Source of the DNA: Anthoceros angustus
Taxonomy: Eukaryota; Streptophyta; Anthocerotopsida; Anthocerotales; Anthocerotaceae
Assembly (NCBI GenBank): GCA_010909165.1
Contig: MU008161.1
Location: 1 to 64,000 of the forward strand
Length of the DNA stretch: 64,000 nt
Direction: 5' to 3'
Shown here: piece by piece, positions 33,963 to 44,803 of the stretch
Position numbering within the stretch: position 1 is the stretch's first letter
Layout of the letters: each line of letters starts with the position of its first letter
Notes under the pieces: model-generated
Database searches by the model: none
The model's input: the letters and a program-made list of their open reading frames with translations, nothing else
What the model was told of the DNA's origin: nothing
Made by a program: the position numbers and the translations under genes

Positions 33963-34770
33963 ATGAAACTCGCCAGTATGAACTTAGATATGCAATTGGA
34001 ATCCTATCTCACAGAGCAGGAGGTCAAAAAGGCTCTTCAAGACACGCCCAATAGGAAGAGGCCCGACCCGGATGCTATTCCCAAGGAAATCTTTGTCTTG
34101 AGTTTAGGACTCCTCACACATCCGCTTATGCAGACCATCCAACATATTGAGGACAAGGGCTCTGTGCGCGAGAAGGTGTGTGCAAGTCTCATCACCTTGT
34201 TACTTAAGCCCAACGCTGCAGACTCCATCTTCAATTAGAGACCAATAATCTTATTGAATATGCTCTATAAGCTTACGTCCGAGACAATGCATTACCAACC
34301 GAATTCAATTGAGCATGCACAAGGCCAAGAGGCTTCAGCAAAAGATGGTATATTGTTGTCAAGTTATTGCTTGTTAGATAAGCAAACTGGTGGAATTTGC
34401 AACAGCCATCCCCACGGTGTTGATCTCATTGGATTCCTACTTGGCTCACAACGTCATAAAGTGGTATTTTCCTCAAGACGTTGGGGTGAAGAATAAAGGG
34501 CACAGTAGGAGTCTCTTTGTCTATTGTAGATTAATTTCTTCCACTCTAGATCATCTATAATCAATGCTCACAACAAAGTGGAAGGCCAAACTCGGGCATC
34601 GTACGTTGCCTACCAAAATTGTGGTGATTTATCACATCTTGACAGTTACCTTGTTTACCATACACTTCGTATGGGCCCCATCTCAACATGATATGGCAAA
34701 GTTGAGAGATCTCATTTTGTAATTTTTGTGGAACCAACCTATTGAAATAATTGGTAAAATAAAACAAGTG
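33963..34770 (+). pseudogene. LINE (non-LTR) reverse transcriptase remnant
   Basis: Plus strand. The first frame reads EQEVKKALQDTPNRKRPDPD followed by AIPKEI, then ASLITLLLKPNAAD, a stop, and RPIILLNMLYK. This is the non-LTR RT order 'E-x-x-x-A-l-x-x-x-x-x-x-K-S-P-G-P-D-G-x-P ... L-I-x-L-l-x-K ... N-W-R-P-I-x-L-L-N-x-x-Y-K'. Toward 34,560-34,760 the frame KWKAKLGHRTLP ... LRDLI-FLWNQPIE resembles the C-terminal region of LINE ORF2. The catalytic YADD part is missing, so internal deletion is likely. Stops confirm that it is dead. Confidence 0.7.
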
Positions 34771-35419
34771 GCTTGAAACTCATGTAAGAAGATTCAAGAC
34801 AATTTTAAAAATGCTTGTTTGTGGAACTCATGTGTGAAGTTTCAAGCCCAAGTTGAAAAAAACAAAGCTTAGGAATTTAGATATGGAACTTGCGTATATG
34901 GAACTTAGGTGGAGGAGTATGCTAGGGAACTAGCATACATAGAGTTCAGTTGATGAGTACTTCAATGTGGAACTAGCATATATGGAACTCAGATTAAGAA
35001 TTATTGGGATCTGGAACCAGAGTAGCGTATGAAACTTAGATTGAGAATTATTTGGCTGTGGAACTAGCATATATGAAATTCGGGTTGAAAATTACTTGTA
35101 TATGGAACGTTCAGGCGTACATAAAACTCAGGCTATCAAAATTACTTGGATACAAAACTATCGTATCTGGAACTGATGGTGAAAATTACTTAGATAAAGA
35201 ATCATCGTATATAAAATCAAGCTAATAATTACTTGGACATAGCATGGAACTAGCGTGTATGGAACTCAAGTTGATAATTACTTGGACATGGAACTAGCGT
35301 GTATGAAACTCAAGTTGAGAATTACTTGCATACGGAACTAGCGTGTATTGAACTCAAGTTGGGAATCACTTAGATATGGAACTAGCATATATGAAATAAA
35401 GGTTAAGAATTATAGAGTT

Positions 35420-36400
35420 ACATAATTTACAGCAATCCAACTTTTATTAAGGATGGAAGTGATTTACAACAAAGATTGTCGTAACTACTTTGATTATACA
35501 AAGATGCATATGTATTTATAACAGGGCGAATGTGTATGAGGCGATTCATTTGCTTTTATTGGGTTTGTGGTATAGTTGCTTTATAGGAAACATGTTCGAG
35601 TCACAAGTATGGGCCGATCACACAAAACAGCATATGCCAGACCGTCACCACTGAAACAACATCACTACAAAAAACTCTACAAACGCATGCGCATGTGGCG
35701 TAGTCCTCGTTTACGGTGTGAGCGCTCTCCGTCTTCCATTACACGCTCGATGCAAGTCTCCTCAATACCCAGCACCTTTTCCAATTCCACCAAAAGGAGC
35801 TAGTAGACGTGGAAATCCACGGGGTTCCATGGACTGGCCTTGTTTTCCGGGACATCCGTGCGTTCACAAAGCGGCACACCTTTGCTTGCACATGCTCCAG
35901 CTTTCTAACGTGCTCGTGAACCAGTCTCATGATACGCCACAAGTCTATGAGTAAGAGAGCGAGTCGGGTTTGTCAATGAGGATGGTAAATTTCTTATGGT
36001 CATCCACGAAAATGGGAATCCTATGTCTAATGTTGAATGCCATCTTTCCAGCTTCCCTTGGCTTGTTTTTCACAACTAAAACTTCCATCAATTGCAACAA
36101 AACGTTATCACGGAAAAGCAGTTGGAAATTAAAACCCATAAAACGAGAATCAAAGCATACAAAGGCGCCCAAGGCACGACAGGTTCAGTGACAATTAATC
36201 CACAACATTGGTGCAGCTCAATCTGAGGATAGCAGATTTCACGCCCGCAAATTGATAAGTACTTGAATCTGACATGCGCGCGTGAATCCAAAGCAAAGCT
36301 GCTATTTGTGTGGACTCCACTTTAACAGCTTCACGTTCAGCTGCGTCTCTTATGTAATGATGGTATAACTCGATGTGCTTTGTTATAGCGTGGAATCTAG
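35420..36400 (-). other. unidentified part of the insertion in the satellite
   Basis: Between the 44-bp array and the Copia pol remnant. Minus-strand frames at 35,739-35,942 and 35,945-36,172 (KMAFNIRHRIPIFVDDHKKF) look protein-like, but I do not recognise them. They may be the RNase H-distal part of the Copia element's neighbour or another old transposon. Confidence 0.3.
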
Positions 36401-36410
36401 GAAATTGAGT

Positions 36411-37790
36411 CTAGGAAATTGAGACTAGAAGGATAGCGCTCATGTTGTCACAATAGAGAGGTGTGGTTGACTGCTGAGGTAAATGAATGTCTTCCAAGAA
36501 TTTCCTTTCCTGTTCTACTTCCTTGCATGCATTAGTCAATGCTTTGCACTCTGCCTCCGTGCTGGAAAGTGCTAGGGAAGTTTGCTTTTTGCACGACAAG
36601 TTTACTGAACCGGCTGCAAGCCAGGAAAACATAGGCTAACAAGCTCCTCCTGATGTCGGTATCTAATGCCCAATCAGCATCGGCATAAAAGCTAAGTACC
36701 ATCTCTCGCTTACCACTTGCAATATAATGTAAGCCTAGGTGAATTGTTCCCTTAAGATATCGATAGATGGGTTTGACGGTAGCTCAATGGGCTTGTCCTA
36801 GATTTTTAAGAAACTAACCACGATGCTCACAAAATAGGAGATATCAAGTCGAGTCCAGTTCGCCATATAAATCAAGTAAGCGACTGCCTCAGTATAAGGC
36901 ACTTCAGCCATATTTTTAGTCTCAAGATCATCAATAGGAGACATATTTGCAGGAGACATATCCGCATGAGACACATCCCACTACGAAGGGAATAGAGACA
37001 AGACGAGCAGAATCCATGCTAAAATGCTTCAAAATTTCTTTCAGGTACTTGGTCTGATGCAAAATAATCATGCCTTGAGGTCTATCACGCAAAATTTAAA
37101 TTCTTAGGTGGTATTGACGAGACCCTGGATAGGTCATCTGAAATTCAACGCGTAACATAGACTTTTCTATATCCATTAGGTCCATACTATTACTCAACAA
37201 AATTGCATTGTCTACATACAAGGCCAGAATATAAAAAGGTCTCCTTGGCATAATACAAAGCCTTCGAGTCAGCTGAAGATTGGATGAAACCCTCTTTTTC
37301 AGTACTTCATGATGCGTTTGTATCATGTCCTAAGACTCTAGTTGAGCCCATACAATGTTTTGAGGAGTTTGCAGATCCTCATGGGTCAGCGTTTGCTAAA
37401 AAAGCCCTTGAACTGCATCATGAAGAAATGTAGTGTACACGTCCATTTGATGAACCTCTAAGTCCAATTCTGCTACTACAGCCAAGAGGATGCGAATATA
37501 TGAAGGCTTTAACTACTGGAGAAAATGTCTTACCGTAATTCATACTAGGGATTTGGCTAAAACCTCGAGCCACCATTCGTGACTTGTATCTAACAACAGT
37601 GCTATCAGATTTTCGCTTGGTCTTAAACACCCATTTGCAGGTGACAAGTTTGCGAGCTGGTGACAGATTGACTAACTTTATGACACAATTGTATTCGTCA
37701 TCAATGCTGACATGGTAATGAGAGTCATCAAGAACATCTAGGGCTTCCTTAGAGCACGAATACCATTTTGCTAAATGCAGAAGCTATTTT
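36411..37790 (-). pseudogene. Copia polyprotein remnant: RT to RNase H
   Basis: On - from right to left: RKLVTCKWVFKTKRKSD, VARGFSQIPSMNYGKTFSPV (RT start, 37,540-37,660); ILALYVDNAILLSNSMDLMD (37,140-37,210), where the family's YVDD active site reads YVDN; an AYLIYMANWTRLDI segment; and SCKKQTSLALSSTEAECKAL with CDNMSAI (RNase H, 36,420-36,600). Stops and frame changes separate the pieces. The YVDN change by itself would probably inactivate RT. Gag, protease and integrase are absent. Confidence 0.88.
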
Positions 37791-38334
37791 GTAGTGAACT
37801 TATAGAAATGAATTAAAAATTAATTAGATTATAAAAATAGTCTATTTAAATATTTGTCTAGGTGACTGTTCAATGTTAATGTAAGCTATATAGTTTCTAT
37901 TTGGGTAGCCAACCCTCAACAGTTGAGAATTACTTGTGTATGGAACTAGCGACCATGAAACTTGGGCTGAGAATTACTTGGATACAGAACTATCATGTCT
38001 AGAATTGATGGAGAATTACTTGGATAAGGGATTAGCATATATGAAACTTAAGATGATAATTACTTAAACATGGAACTAATGTGTATGGAACTCAGGTTGG
38101 GAATGAATTGGATATGGAACTAGTGTATATGAAACTCTTGAGAATTACTTGCATATAGCGTGTTGAATTACTAGCGTGTGTTGAGCCTATGTTGAGAATC
38201 ACTTAGATTTAGAACTAGCGTATGTGAAACTCAAGTTAAGAATTACTTAGATTTGGAACTAGGTCGTATGAAACTCAGATCAAGAATTACTTGGATATGA
38301 AACTAATGTATATGAAGCTTAGCTTGAGAATTAC

Positions 38335-38655
38335 TTGGATATGGAACTAGTTAGCGTGCATGAAACTCAGGCTGAGAATTACTTCAATATAGATTTAGTG
38401 TGTACGGAATTCATGGTGAGAATTACTTGGATAAGGAATTACTTGGATATGGAACTAGTTAGCGTGCATGAAACTCAGGCTGAGAATTACTTCAATACAG
38501 ATTTAGTGTGTACGGAATTCATGGTGAGAATTACTTGGATAAGGAATTACTTGGATATGGAACTAGTTAGCGTGCATGAAACTCAAGCTAAGAATTACTT
38601 GAATACAAATTAGTGTGTACGGAATTCATGGTGAGAATTACTTGGATAAGGAATT
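38335..38655. repeat. 108-bp higher-order repeat within the 44-bp array
   Basis: TTGGATATGGAACTAGTTAGCG recurs at 38,335, 38,443 and 38,551, exactly 108 bp apart, with a TAGTGTGTACGGAATTCATGG sub-unit between. The units are near identical, so this is a younger amplification inside an old array. The 92-codon frame over it is a by-product. Confidence 0.92.
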
Positions 38656-39059
38656 AGCAGATATGAAACTCAAATTGATAATTGCTTGGACATGGAACTA
38701 GCGAGTATGGAACGTTGAGAATACTTACATATGGAACTAGCGTGTATGGAACTTAGGTTGAGAATTACCTGGATATGGAACTAGCGTATATGGAACTTAG
38801 GTTGAATTACTTGGATATGGAACTAGCGTATATGAAACTCATGTTAATAATTACTTGGATGTGGAACTAGAGCGTATAAGACTCAAAATTGAGAATTACT
38901 TAGATATTGAACTAGTAAGTGTAGAACTTAGGTCAAGGAAAACTTCTCAGACTAAGATCTTAAATGATTTCATCCTCATTATAAGACTCGGTGCGTCGTC
39001 ATCTTTCAACAATGGGAGAAAAACTCAATGTTGACAATTGTACGTACCCTAATTAGCTA

Positions 39060-39345
39060 TTTTGTTGGTGTAGTGTCATGAATTTTGCAACTAGACAAGA
39101 CACATTGAACAACTGTTAAGCGGATCTATGCTGGAAATAAGGCAGGCGGTAGACCACGTGGCTCTATGTCAGGTTGGTAAGTCTAACTAGACCTAACTAT
39201 TAAGGGTAGTTAAATAACTAACAAGATAGTTAATAAGACACACTCGACGATATATCGATGTAAAAAGCTTACATCTGAATCCACCTTGTTAGTTGGTGCA
39301 TAGGCTTCCATATAAGCAATCCTAACTTTGTATCAGAGCATAGAG
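39060..39345 (+). repeat. Copia-like LTR end and primer-binding site
   Basis: The stretch ending near 39,330 is followed by TTTGTATCAGAGCATAG, close to the initiator-tRNA-Met site TGGTATCAGAGC used by plant Copia elements. Part of the reverse complement (CTAGTTAGACTTACCAACC, then CACGTGGT near 39,150) resembles 60,285-60,340 (CTAGTTAGACTAACCAACG), so a related LTR exists there. Left end not determined. Confidence 0.45.
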
Positions 39346-39839
39346 CATTTCTGAAGGATTGTGGAAGATTCCAGATTTCTATAGGCTAATATAGGAAATT
39401 AGTTTCCTACACAAGGCTTTTTGAATGAGAAGCCCTATTAAAATTCTCAATTTAAAACTCTAGGCGCAATTATTATGCATAAGAGTCATGATTGCAATAT
39501 GCCATTTTTCCTCCTTTTTCAATTTTATCAAAAGAGCCTTAGTCGCATGCAGACACTCTTATGCTTATATGTCCTTTTAGTAAATAGAGAGAAAAAAGGA
39601 AAATACAAAATCAAAATGAAGGAGTTTGATGTCGGAGGGCTCGACGCTCCCCTCCTCACTTGCAACAGCATGAGATCTGAAGGAAACCTTGACTTCAGTA
39701 CAAGTTAGAGAAAGGAATGGCAAGTAATAGGTCATGGTGATGTTGGTTGAGCTTCAAATTTTGACACCACGAAGAGTTTGTAATTGCACTGGTTTCTCTT
39801 TGCCTCTAGGATAGTTAGCTAGAGTTGTAAGACTAAACT

Positions 39840-40085
39840 TTGCTGAAGTTATCTTCCGAGCGTTAGGCTGAATGCAAGGCTCTCACCAATGCATGCAAGG
39901 AAGCAGAGTGAGAACATCGATTTCTGGAGTCGGTGAATTTGCCTTAGACTGGCCCTACTCAGGTTCTCTAAGAGAACATGTTGGCCATAACATTAGTGTC
40001 CAATTCCATGTTGCATGTCCGAATAAAGCACATGGACTTACACTTTATCATATTTGAGATATGGCAGGACAAGGTAGATGGCCTC
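39840..40085 (+). pseudogene. Copia RNase H tail remnant
   Basis: Reading across frames gives SSER-AECKALTNACKEAE, the Copia RNase H motif SSTEAEYxALxxAxxE with one stop in it. Near 40,000-40,060 there is a segment equivalent to 'HARTKHIDLHFHYLR', the conserved end of Copia RNase H. Together with the LTR/PBS at 39.06-39.35 kb this looks like a Copia element with nearly all its internal region deleted. It lies opposite in strand to the Copia piece at 36.4-37.8 kb. Confidence 0.6.
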
Positions 40086-41105
40086 TGGACGCTCTAATAT
40101 CATGTTGAGTTTTGGTATGTTGTTTCACCTATTATTGTTTTTAGTCAGTATGCATGTAAGTATATCTTACCAACATTTAGTATAGCAAATATTTAAATTA
40201 ATAATACTATTAATGAAACATATATTAAATTATTAAATTTATTTACTAAATATTTAGCTTAATTAGATTAAATAGCTTATGTATATGGGACAAGTTATGG
40301 CATTTCCATGTTCTTTGACTTGCAAATTACAAGTAAAATGACAAATGAATAAAACATTATAAGAAATGATAAAGTTACTTTAAAGTTCATATAAAATACA
40401 TTATAATTAGTCCATAGTTAAAATTTTTATTTTGATTGAATGTGTATGTACTTAATTCATAGAAAATCCAATTGAGCATGAGTCACTAATGTGTATGTAT
40501 AAGGATCCTCACCTTGACTCTTGGATTTTGGATCTTTAGATGCATGATGAGAATAAGAAACATAATGTTCACCCTCTAAAGAAGCTTAATACATTCTTTT
40601 ATTCACTCACATACTCGACGTTTATTAAGAACTTTTAAGACAAATCACATTGTAATAGAATGTATTTTTCTCTTTGGCAGCTTTGTCCACATGATAATCA
40701 CCTTATGGCAAGGAGGCAAAATGATGAAAGTAATAACTAATACTAGTGAGATGATAAAAGACAAGACATTCACACATGGTTATTAGCCATAACACGGTGA
40801 CAACATAACCTTGGCTATATTAAATACACTTAGAGGGATGTGTTAACTCGGGTGTAAAATTGAGGAGTTATGTGAGTTGGTGCACGCCTTACCCTTGACT
40901 ACACGTCGTGCCCGGCGTGCAACATACGGGCGCAACTCGAGGGTTATGTGAGTAAGGTAGTATCACATGTAGCAAGTTAGAGCCCGGTTTGTGTGGCGAC
41001 ATGATGAGCATGACGGACGTGGACATCGCTATGCTCTAACTTCATGTGAGTGAGGTACAACATAAATGCGAGATGAGAGAGAGAAAGAGGCTTGTTACTC
41101 GTCGT
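40086..41105. other. AT-rich spacer with a possible minus-strand LTR start
   Basis: GCTCTAATATCATGTTGAG at 40,087-40,105 is the reverse complement of a tRNA-Met primer site followed by TGTT, which is how a minus-strand Copia element abuts its LTR. The remainder (40,140-40,850) is very AT-rich and shows no gene. Confidence 0.35.
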
Positions 41106-41109
41106 AACT

Positions 41110-41278
41110 GAGGCTAGGGACCTCAAGGTTCGGGAACACTCACAGGGTCGGTTGCCCAACGTACCATTGCACCCGCGTGAGATTATACTGAGAGGCTAGG
41201 GACCTCAAGGTTCGGGAACACTCACAGGGTCGGTTGGTTGCCCAACGTACCATTGCACCCGCGTGAGATTATACTGAG
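41110..41278. repeat. 82-bp direct tandem duplication
   Basis: GAGGCTAGGGACCTCAAGG ... CACCCGCGTGAGATTATACT occurs twice back to back. The second copy has an extra GGTT, making it 86 bp. Otherwise identical, hence recent. Confidence 0.95.
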
Positions 41279-41879
41279 ATGAGATAAAGCTAAAAATAGG
41301 ACGAAAGTAAAACTGGCAAGCGTGGGCGCGGGCGTGCAAAGTTATCCATGCGCACGTACAAATGTGGTTTACTCACACGAGACATGTGACTCAGAGACAG
41401 ACGATCGAGGCGTGTATGATGAAGGTAAGATTCGAGAACGACTTGCGGCGTGTAGGCAATTATGGGTGCCGGAATGTGGACTTGGATTATCATGAACGCG
41501 ATTTGTGGGGCCAGGATTTGGATATGGTGTGCGGCGGGGGCGGAATATAGATATGGATTAGTATGAATGTGATGTGCTGTGATGCTGAGTCGGAGTTTTG
41601 TAACTAAAAAATGAAGGTATTTGCTAGAGATGAGTAAGATGCACAATGAGTTTGGTGTGACTTTTGGTTATGAGATGGAAGTGTTGATTGTTTAGATTGG
41701 GTGACGTGTGGAAGGCCTTATAAGGTTGTATGAGTTTAAAGAGAAGAGAAGGGCCCAATTTTTAGGGTGTCCGGATAACCGTCTTTGACCCGCAAAGCGA
41801 AGGCGGGGGAGGATCGAAGGGCTGGGTTATGGGCTCGTGTGGAGTATGGTGCATGGCATGCCGTGACTGCCAGCCGGCT

Positions 41880-41906
41880 GTCGTCTGGCGTCTGCTCTGC
41901 CGTCTG

Positions 41907-41945
<39 letters not shown>

Positions 41946-42254
41946 GGTCCGCGTCTGCGTCTGCGTCTGTCTGCGTCCGCGTCTGCGTCTGCGTCTGCGC
42001 CTGGGGCCTGGGCCTGGCAGTCCTCTCGCCTGTGGGAGCCTCCGACCCGACTGTGACCGACTGACCGGGTGCGTAAAAGAGCGGAGGGCAGTGGCAGGAA
42101 TATTAATAATTATGCAGAGGGTGCCAGGCAGAGGAGGTGCGGGTGCACAAAGCACGACTTTATTGAACCCTGTGCCGGGCCTGTGCCTGGGCCTGTGCCT
42201 GTGCCTGGGCCTGTGCCTGTGCCTGTGCCTGTGCCTATGCCTGTGGCTGTGCGT
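41880..42254. repeat. (GTCTGC)n and (CCTGTG)n hexamer microsatellites
   Basis: GTCTGC units at about 41,880-42,002, and CCTGTG/CCTGGG units at about 42,170-42,254, separated by 170 bp of unique sequence. Overlapping open frames in all phases are repeat artefacts. Confidence 0.95.
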
Positions 42255-42280
42255 GATGCAAATTCACGAGGCCGGCAACG

Positions 42281-42354
42281 GAAGGGAAGGGAAGGGAAGG
42301 GAAGGGAAAAGCCTCCGTTCCCGTTCAGGGTTGAGGGTTGAGGGTTGAGGGTTG
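42281..42354. repeat. (GGGAA)n and (AGGGTTG)n tracts
   Basis: GGGAA units at 42,281-42,307 and four AGGGTTG heptamers at about 42,327-42,354. The heptamer differs from the plant telomere unit TTTAGGG. Confidence 0.9.
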
Positions 42355-42539
42355 AAGGAAGCACCCCCTCCTCGATTGAAGTGGTGAAGTGAGAAGCGGG
42401 TACGGTACATACATGCAATGCAGGCACTCTTTGGCATGCCCCGCCAAGCCGGCCAAGCGGGCAAAGCCAAGCCCGGCCCGCCTTTGCGTATCTCGCGTAA
42501 TGCAACACGGGCGCGCCAAAATCCCCATCATTAAACTAG

Positions 42540-43386
42540 GCCATTACCCGTGACACCCGGACCCTCCGGCGTCCTCGTATACGCGTTGAGACATGAGATG
42601 ATGCGGGGCTGGATGGATGGATGGATGGATGGATGGGCTGTGGGTGTAGAGGTGTAAGGGGGGATGGGGTGAAAGCGAGGACAGACAAGCACAGTGCAGC
42701 GCGGCGTGGGCCGACACTGACAATTTTACTGCGGCGACTGCTGTTTTTACGGCCCCCCCATCTTCCCTCCCGCACGCAACCACGGCCGCTTCGGTCCCGA
42801 CCCTCTCTCCTCTCTCTGCCTCCCTTGAAGGCCCTTCTGCTCTGCCTCCCCTCTCTCGCCTCCCTTCCTCCTTTCTCGCTCTGCCTTGTACCTACTACTA
42901 CCTCTTCTCTTGTGCGCGCTCTCCGCTCTCCGCCCTCCGCTCGCCGCTCGCTGCGTTGCTTGCCCGGTAGCTTCCGCCTTGCTGCTCGCTCTTGCTCTTG
43001 CTCTTGCTCTTGCTCTCGCTGCCTGCTCTTCTGCTCCTGCTGCTTCTCTCGCCGGATCTGTCTCGCGCGCTCTCCTCCCCTGCCTCGGTCTGCTCTCTTC
43101 TGCAACGTTGCTTGCTTGCCTTCTCTGTGTGTGTGCGTGTGCTGCATTCCGTGCTGCTGGCTGCAGAAGCGCAGCGGCGTAATTGCGTGCGGGCTTTTGT
43201 GGGGGGCCGGGAGGGGGGGCATTCTTGTGGAAGATGCTGCTTCTGCAGAGCGGGAGAGCGGGGTGACGGGGGGGAGGAATAGAGGAAGGAAAAGGAAGGA
43301 GAGCGCTGATTTTGTGTGAAATTTTGCGCTTCTTGGCGGAGGATTTTGGGACGGAGTGCTTCTTGTATAAATTGGAGGCAAGGGAG
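42540..43386 (+). promoter_or_regulatory. promoter and 5' leader region of the BES1/BZR1 gene
   Basis: A pyrimidine-rich stretch (42,760-43,130, many CTCTTGCTCTTG and CTCC units), typical of long plant transcription-factor leaders, sits between a GGAT microsatellite (42,610-42,636) and the ATG. I see no clear TATA box at a fixed position. Many open frames on both strands here are low-complexity. Confidence 0.4.
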
Positions 43387-44803
43387 ATGACCTCCGGTAC
43401 TCGGGCTCCCACCTTGAAGGAGCGGGAGAACAACAAGCGCCGGGAGCGACGCAGGCGTGCAATTGCTGCAAAAATCTTCACCGGCCTGCGCCAGCACGGC
43501 AACTACAAGCTCCCTAAGCACTGCGACAATAATGAGGTCCTCAAGGCGCTGTGCGCCGAGGCCGGCTGGACCGTGGAGTCTGACGGGACCACTTACCGGC
43601 CGGTATGTATGCACTCTCTACTCCCCCTTTCCCAGTTGCTTGCAGCGTGTGCTTGCTTTGCTGCAACAGCTGCTGGATCTGTGCGGAAATTTGAGCAATG
43701 CTTTGGCTTCTGTGTGTGCAGGGAAGCAAGCCGGCTTCCACCAGCATCACAGTGTGCACTTCCCCCTCCGACAGCCCGACTTCGTCTTACCCGGGGGCCA
43801 GCGAGGGCGCGTCGCTCATCCCCTGGCTCAAGGGGCTTTCCTCGTCGGCTGCAGCGGCGGCGGCGGCGGCGGCGGCGGCTGGGCACGGCGGGGCAGCGGG
43901 CACCGGCAGCGCCAGCAGCAGCAGCGGGCTTCCCCCGCTGCACGTGCTGCACGGGAACGGGGGTAGCAGCGCGCCGGTGACGCCGCCTCTGAGCTCTCCT
44001 ACCAGCAAGCCGCAGGTGAAGCCGGAGTGGGACAGGCTGGTGGAGGCGGGAGGCGTGGTCTCGGGGCGGCTGCGGCTGCTGCCGCAGCCGGAGCAGGAGC
44101 AGGAGCAGGAGCGGAGGAGGAGGAGGAGCAGGAGTTCCTCCCAACTGCCCGGCCACCGTCTTCTCGCACATGAACGCGTGGCGGGTGCATCCCCTGGCTA
44201 GCGGCAGCTGTGGCAGCCGACAGCAACCCGCCCATGCCGCCTCCCTACTTCCGTCCGCTGCCGACAGAGGCGGCCGAGGTTTGCCTGCCGTCACCGTCGG
44301 AAACCGGGGAGGAGTCGGTGTCTGTGTCGGCGTCGCCTTCTCCTGCGGGTCCCATGAGCGTGGATTACAGCGGGAGCTTCGGCTATGGCGGGGTGAACGG
44401 GCTGGGGCAGTGGGTGGGCGGAATGCGGGTGCAGACGGTGATGTCGGGGCTGGCGCCCAGGGTGCCCGCCGTGGGCGTCATGGGGCTGGGGCCCTTCGCC
44501 AGCTCCCGCTCCAATTCTGGAGCCGACACGCCCAACCAGAGCCAGCAGCAGCAGCAGTGGCGCGGGGGAAATCGGAGCAGCGTCAGCCAGTCTCCCGCCA
44601 CCAGCGTCTCCATGGGGCTCAATCCCCTGGCCGGGAAGGGGGTCATGATGCCCCACCATCATCACCATCACTCCCAGCATCAGCACCAGCAGCATGGCAT
44701 CGCAGGAGCAGGTGGAGCAGTAGGAGGAGGAGGATACGACTCGGAGGGGGAGTCGGAGCGGAGAGTGGCGGACGATCTGGAGCTCACTCTGTGCACGCGG
44801 TGA
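43387..44803 (+). CDS. BES1/BZR1-family transcription factor
   Basis: Exon 1 (43,387-43,602, 72 codons) encodes the plant-specific BZR1 DNA-binding domain: [20 protein letters not shown], then [32 protein letters not shown] and DGTTYRP. Intron 43,603-43,721 (GTATGT...GTGCAG) is at the family's conserved site. Exon 2 starts GSKPASTS, then [11 protein letters not shown] (sites of the GSK3/BIN2 type), [11 protein letters not shown] (family SLIPYLKxLSS), a poly-Ala run, [12 protein letters not shown], and in another frame a Gln/His-rich C-terminus ending DDLELTL, an LxLxL repression motif. These proteins bind E-box/BRRE DNA and regulate brassinosteroid-type genes; in non-seed plants the upstream signal may differ. 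The frame that leaves poly-Ala stops at 44,199-44,201, while the C-terminal frame is open only after 44,173, so at least one frameshift or unseen splice lies in 44,040-44,200. Start chosen at the ATG giving MTSGTRAPT, as in the family. Confidence 0.88.

Larger units (their letters stand above)
33620..38935. repeat. 44-bp satellite array, interrupted by transposon pieces
   Basis: The typical unit is TGAGAATTACTTGGATATGG plus AACTAGCGTATATGAAACTCAGGT in sequence. It is clear at 34,890-35,405 and 37,915-38,935, with looser, older units at 33,620-33,930 and 34,780-34,890. A LINE piece (33,963-34,770) and a block with Copia pol (35,420-37,910) split the array. Units are diverged, so the array is old. 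Confidence 0.88.

Noticed and set aside
39475-39708. 77-codon + frame beginning MHKSHDCNMPFF
   Set aside because: AT-rich, no motif, lies inside the deleted Copia element between LTR and RNase H tail.
41736-42348. Frames with long runs of alternating Cys-Val, Arg-Leu or Thr-Gln
   Set aside because: Direct translations of the GTCTGC and CCTGTG hexamer microsatellites in all phases.
42327-42354. Interstitial telomere repeat (AGGGTTG units)
   Set aside because: The heptamer is not the TTTAGGG plant unit, and only four copies are present next to other microsatellites.
42536-43614. Long minus-strand frames (about 240-310 codons) opposite the BES1/BZR1 leader and first exon
   Set aside because: They are antisense of a pyrimidine-rich leader and give low-complexity Arg/Glu/Ser sequence; three overlapping frames are open at once.
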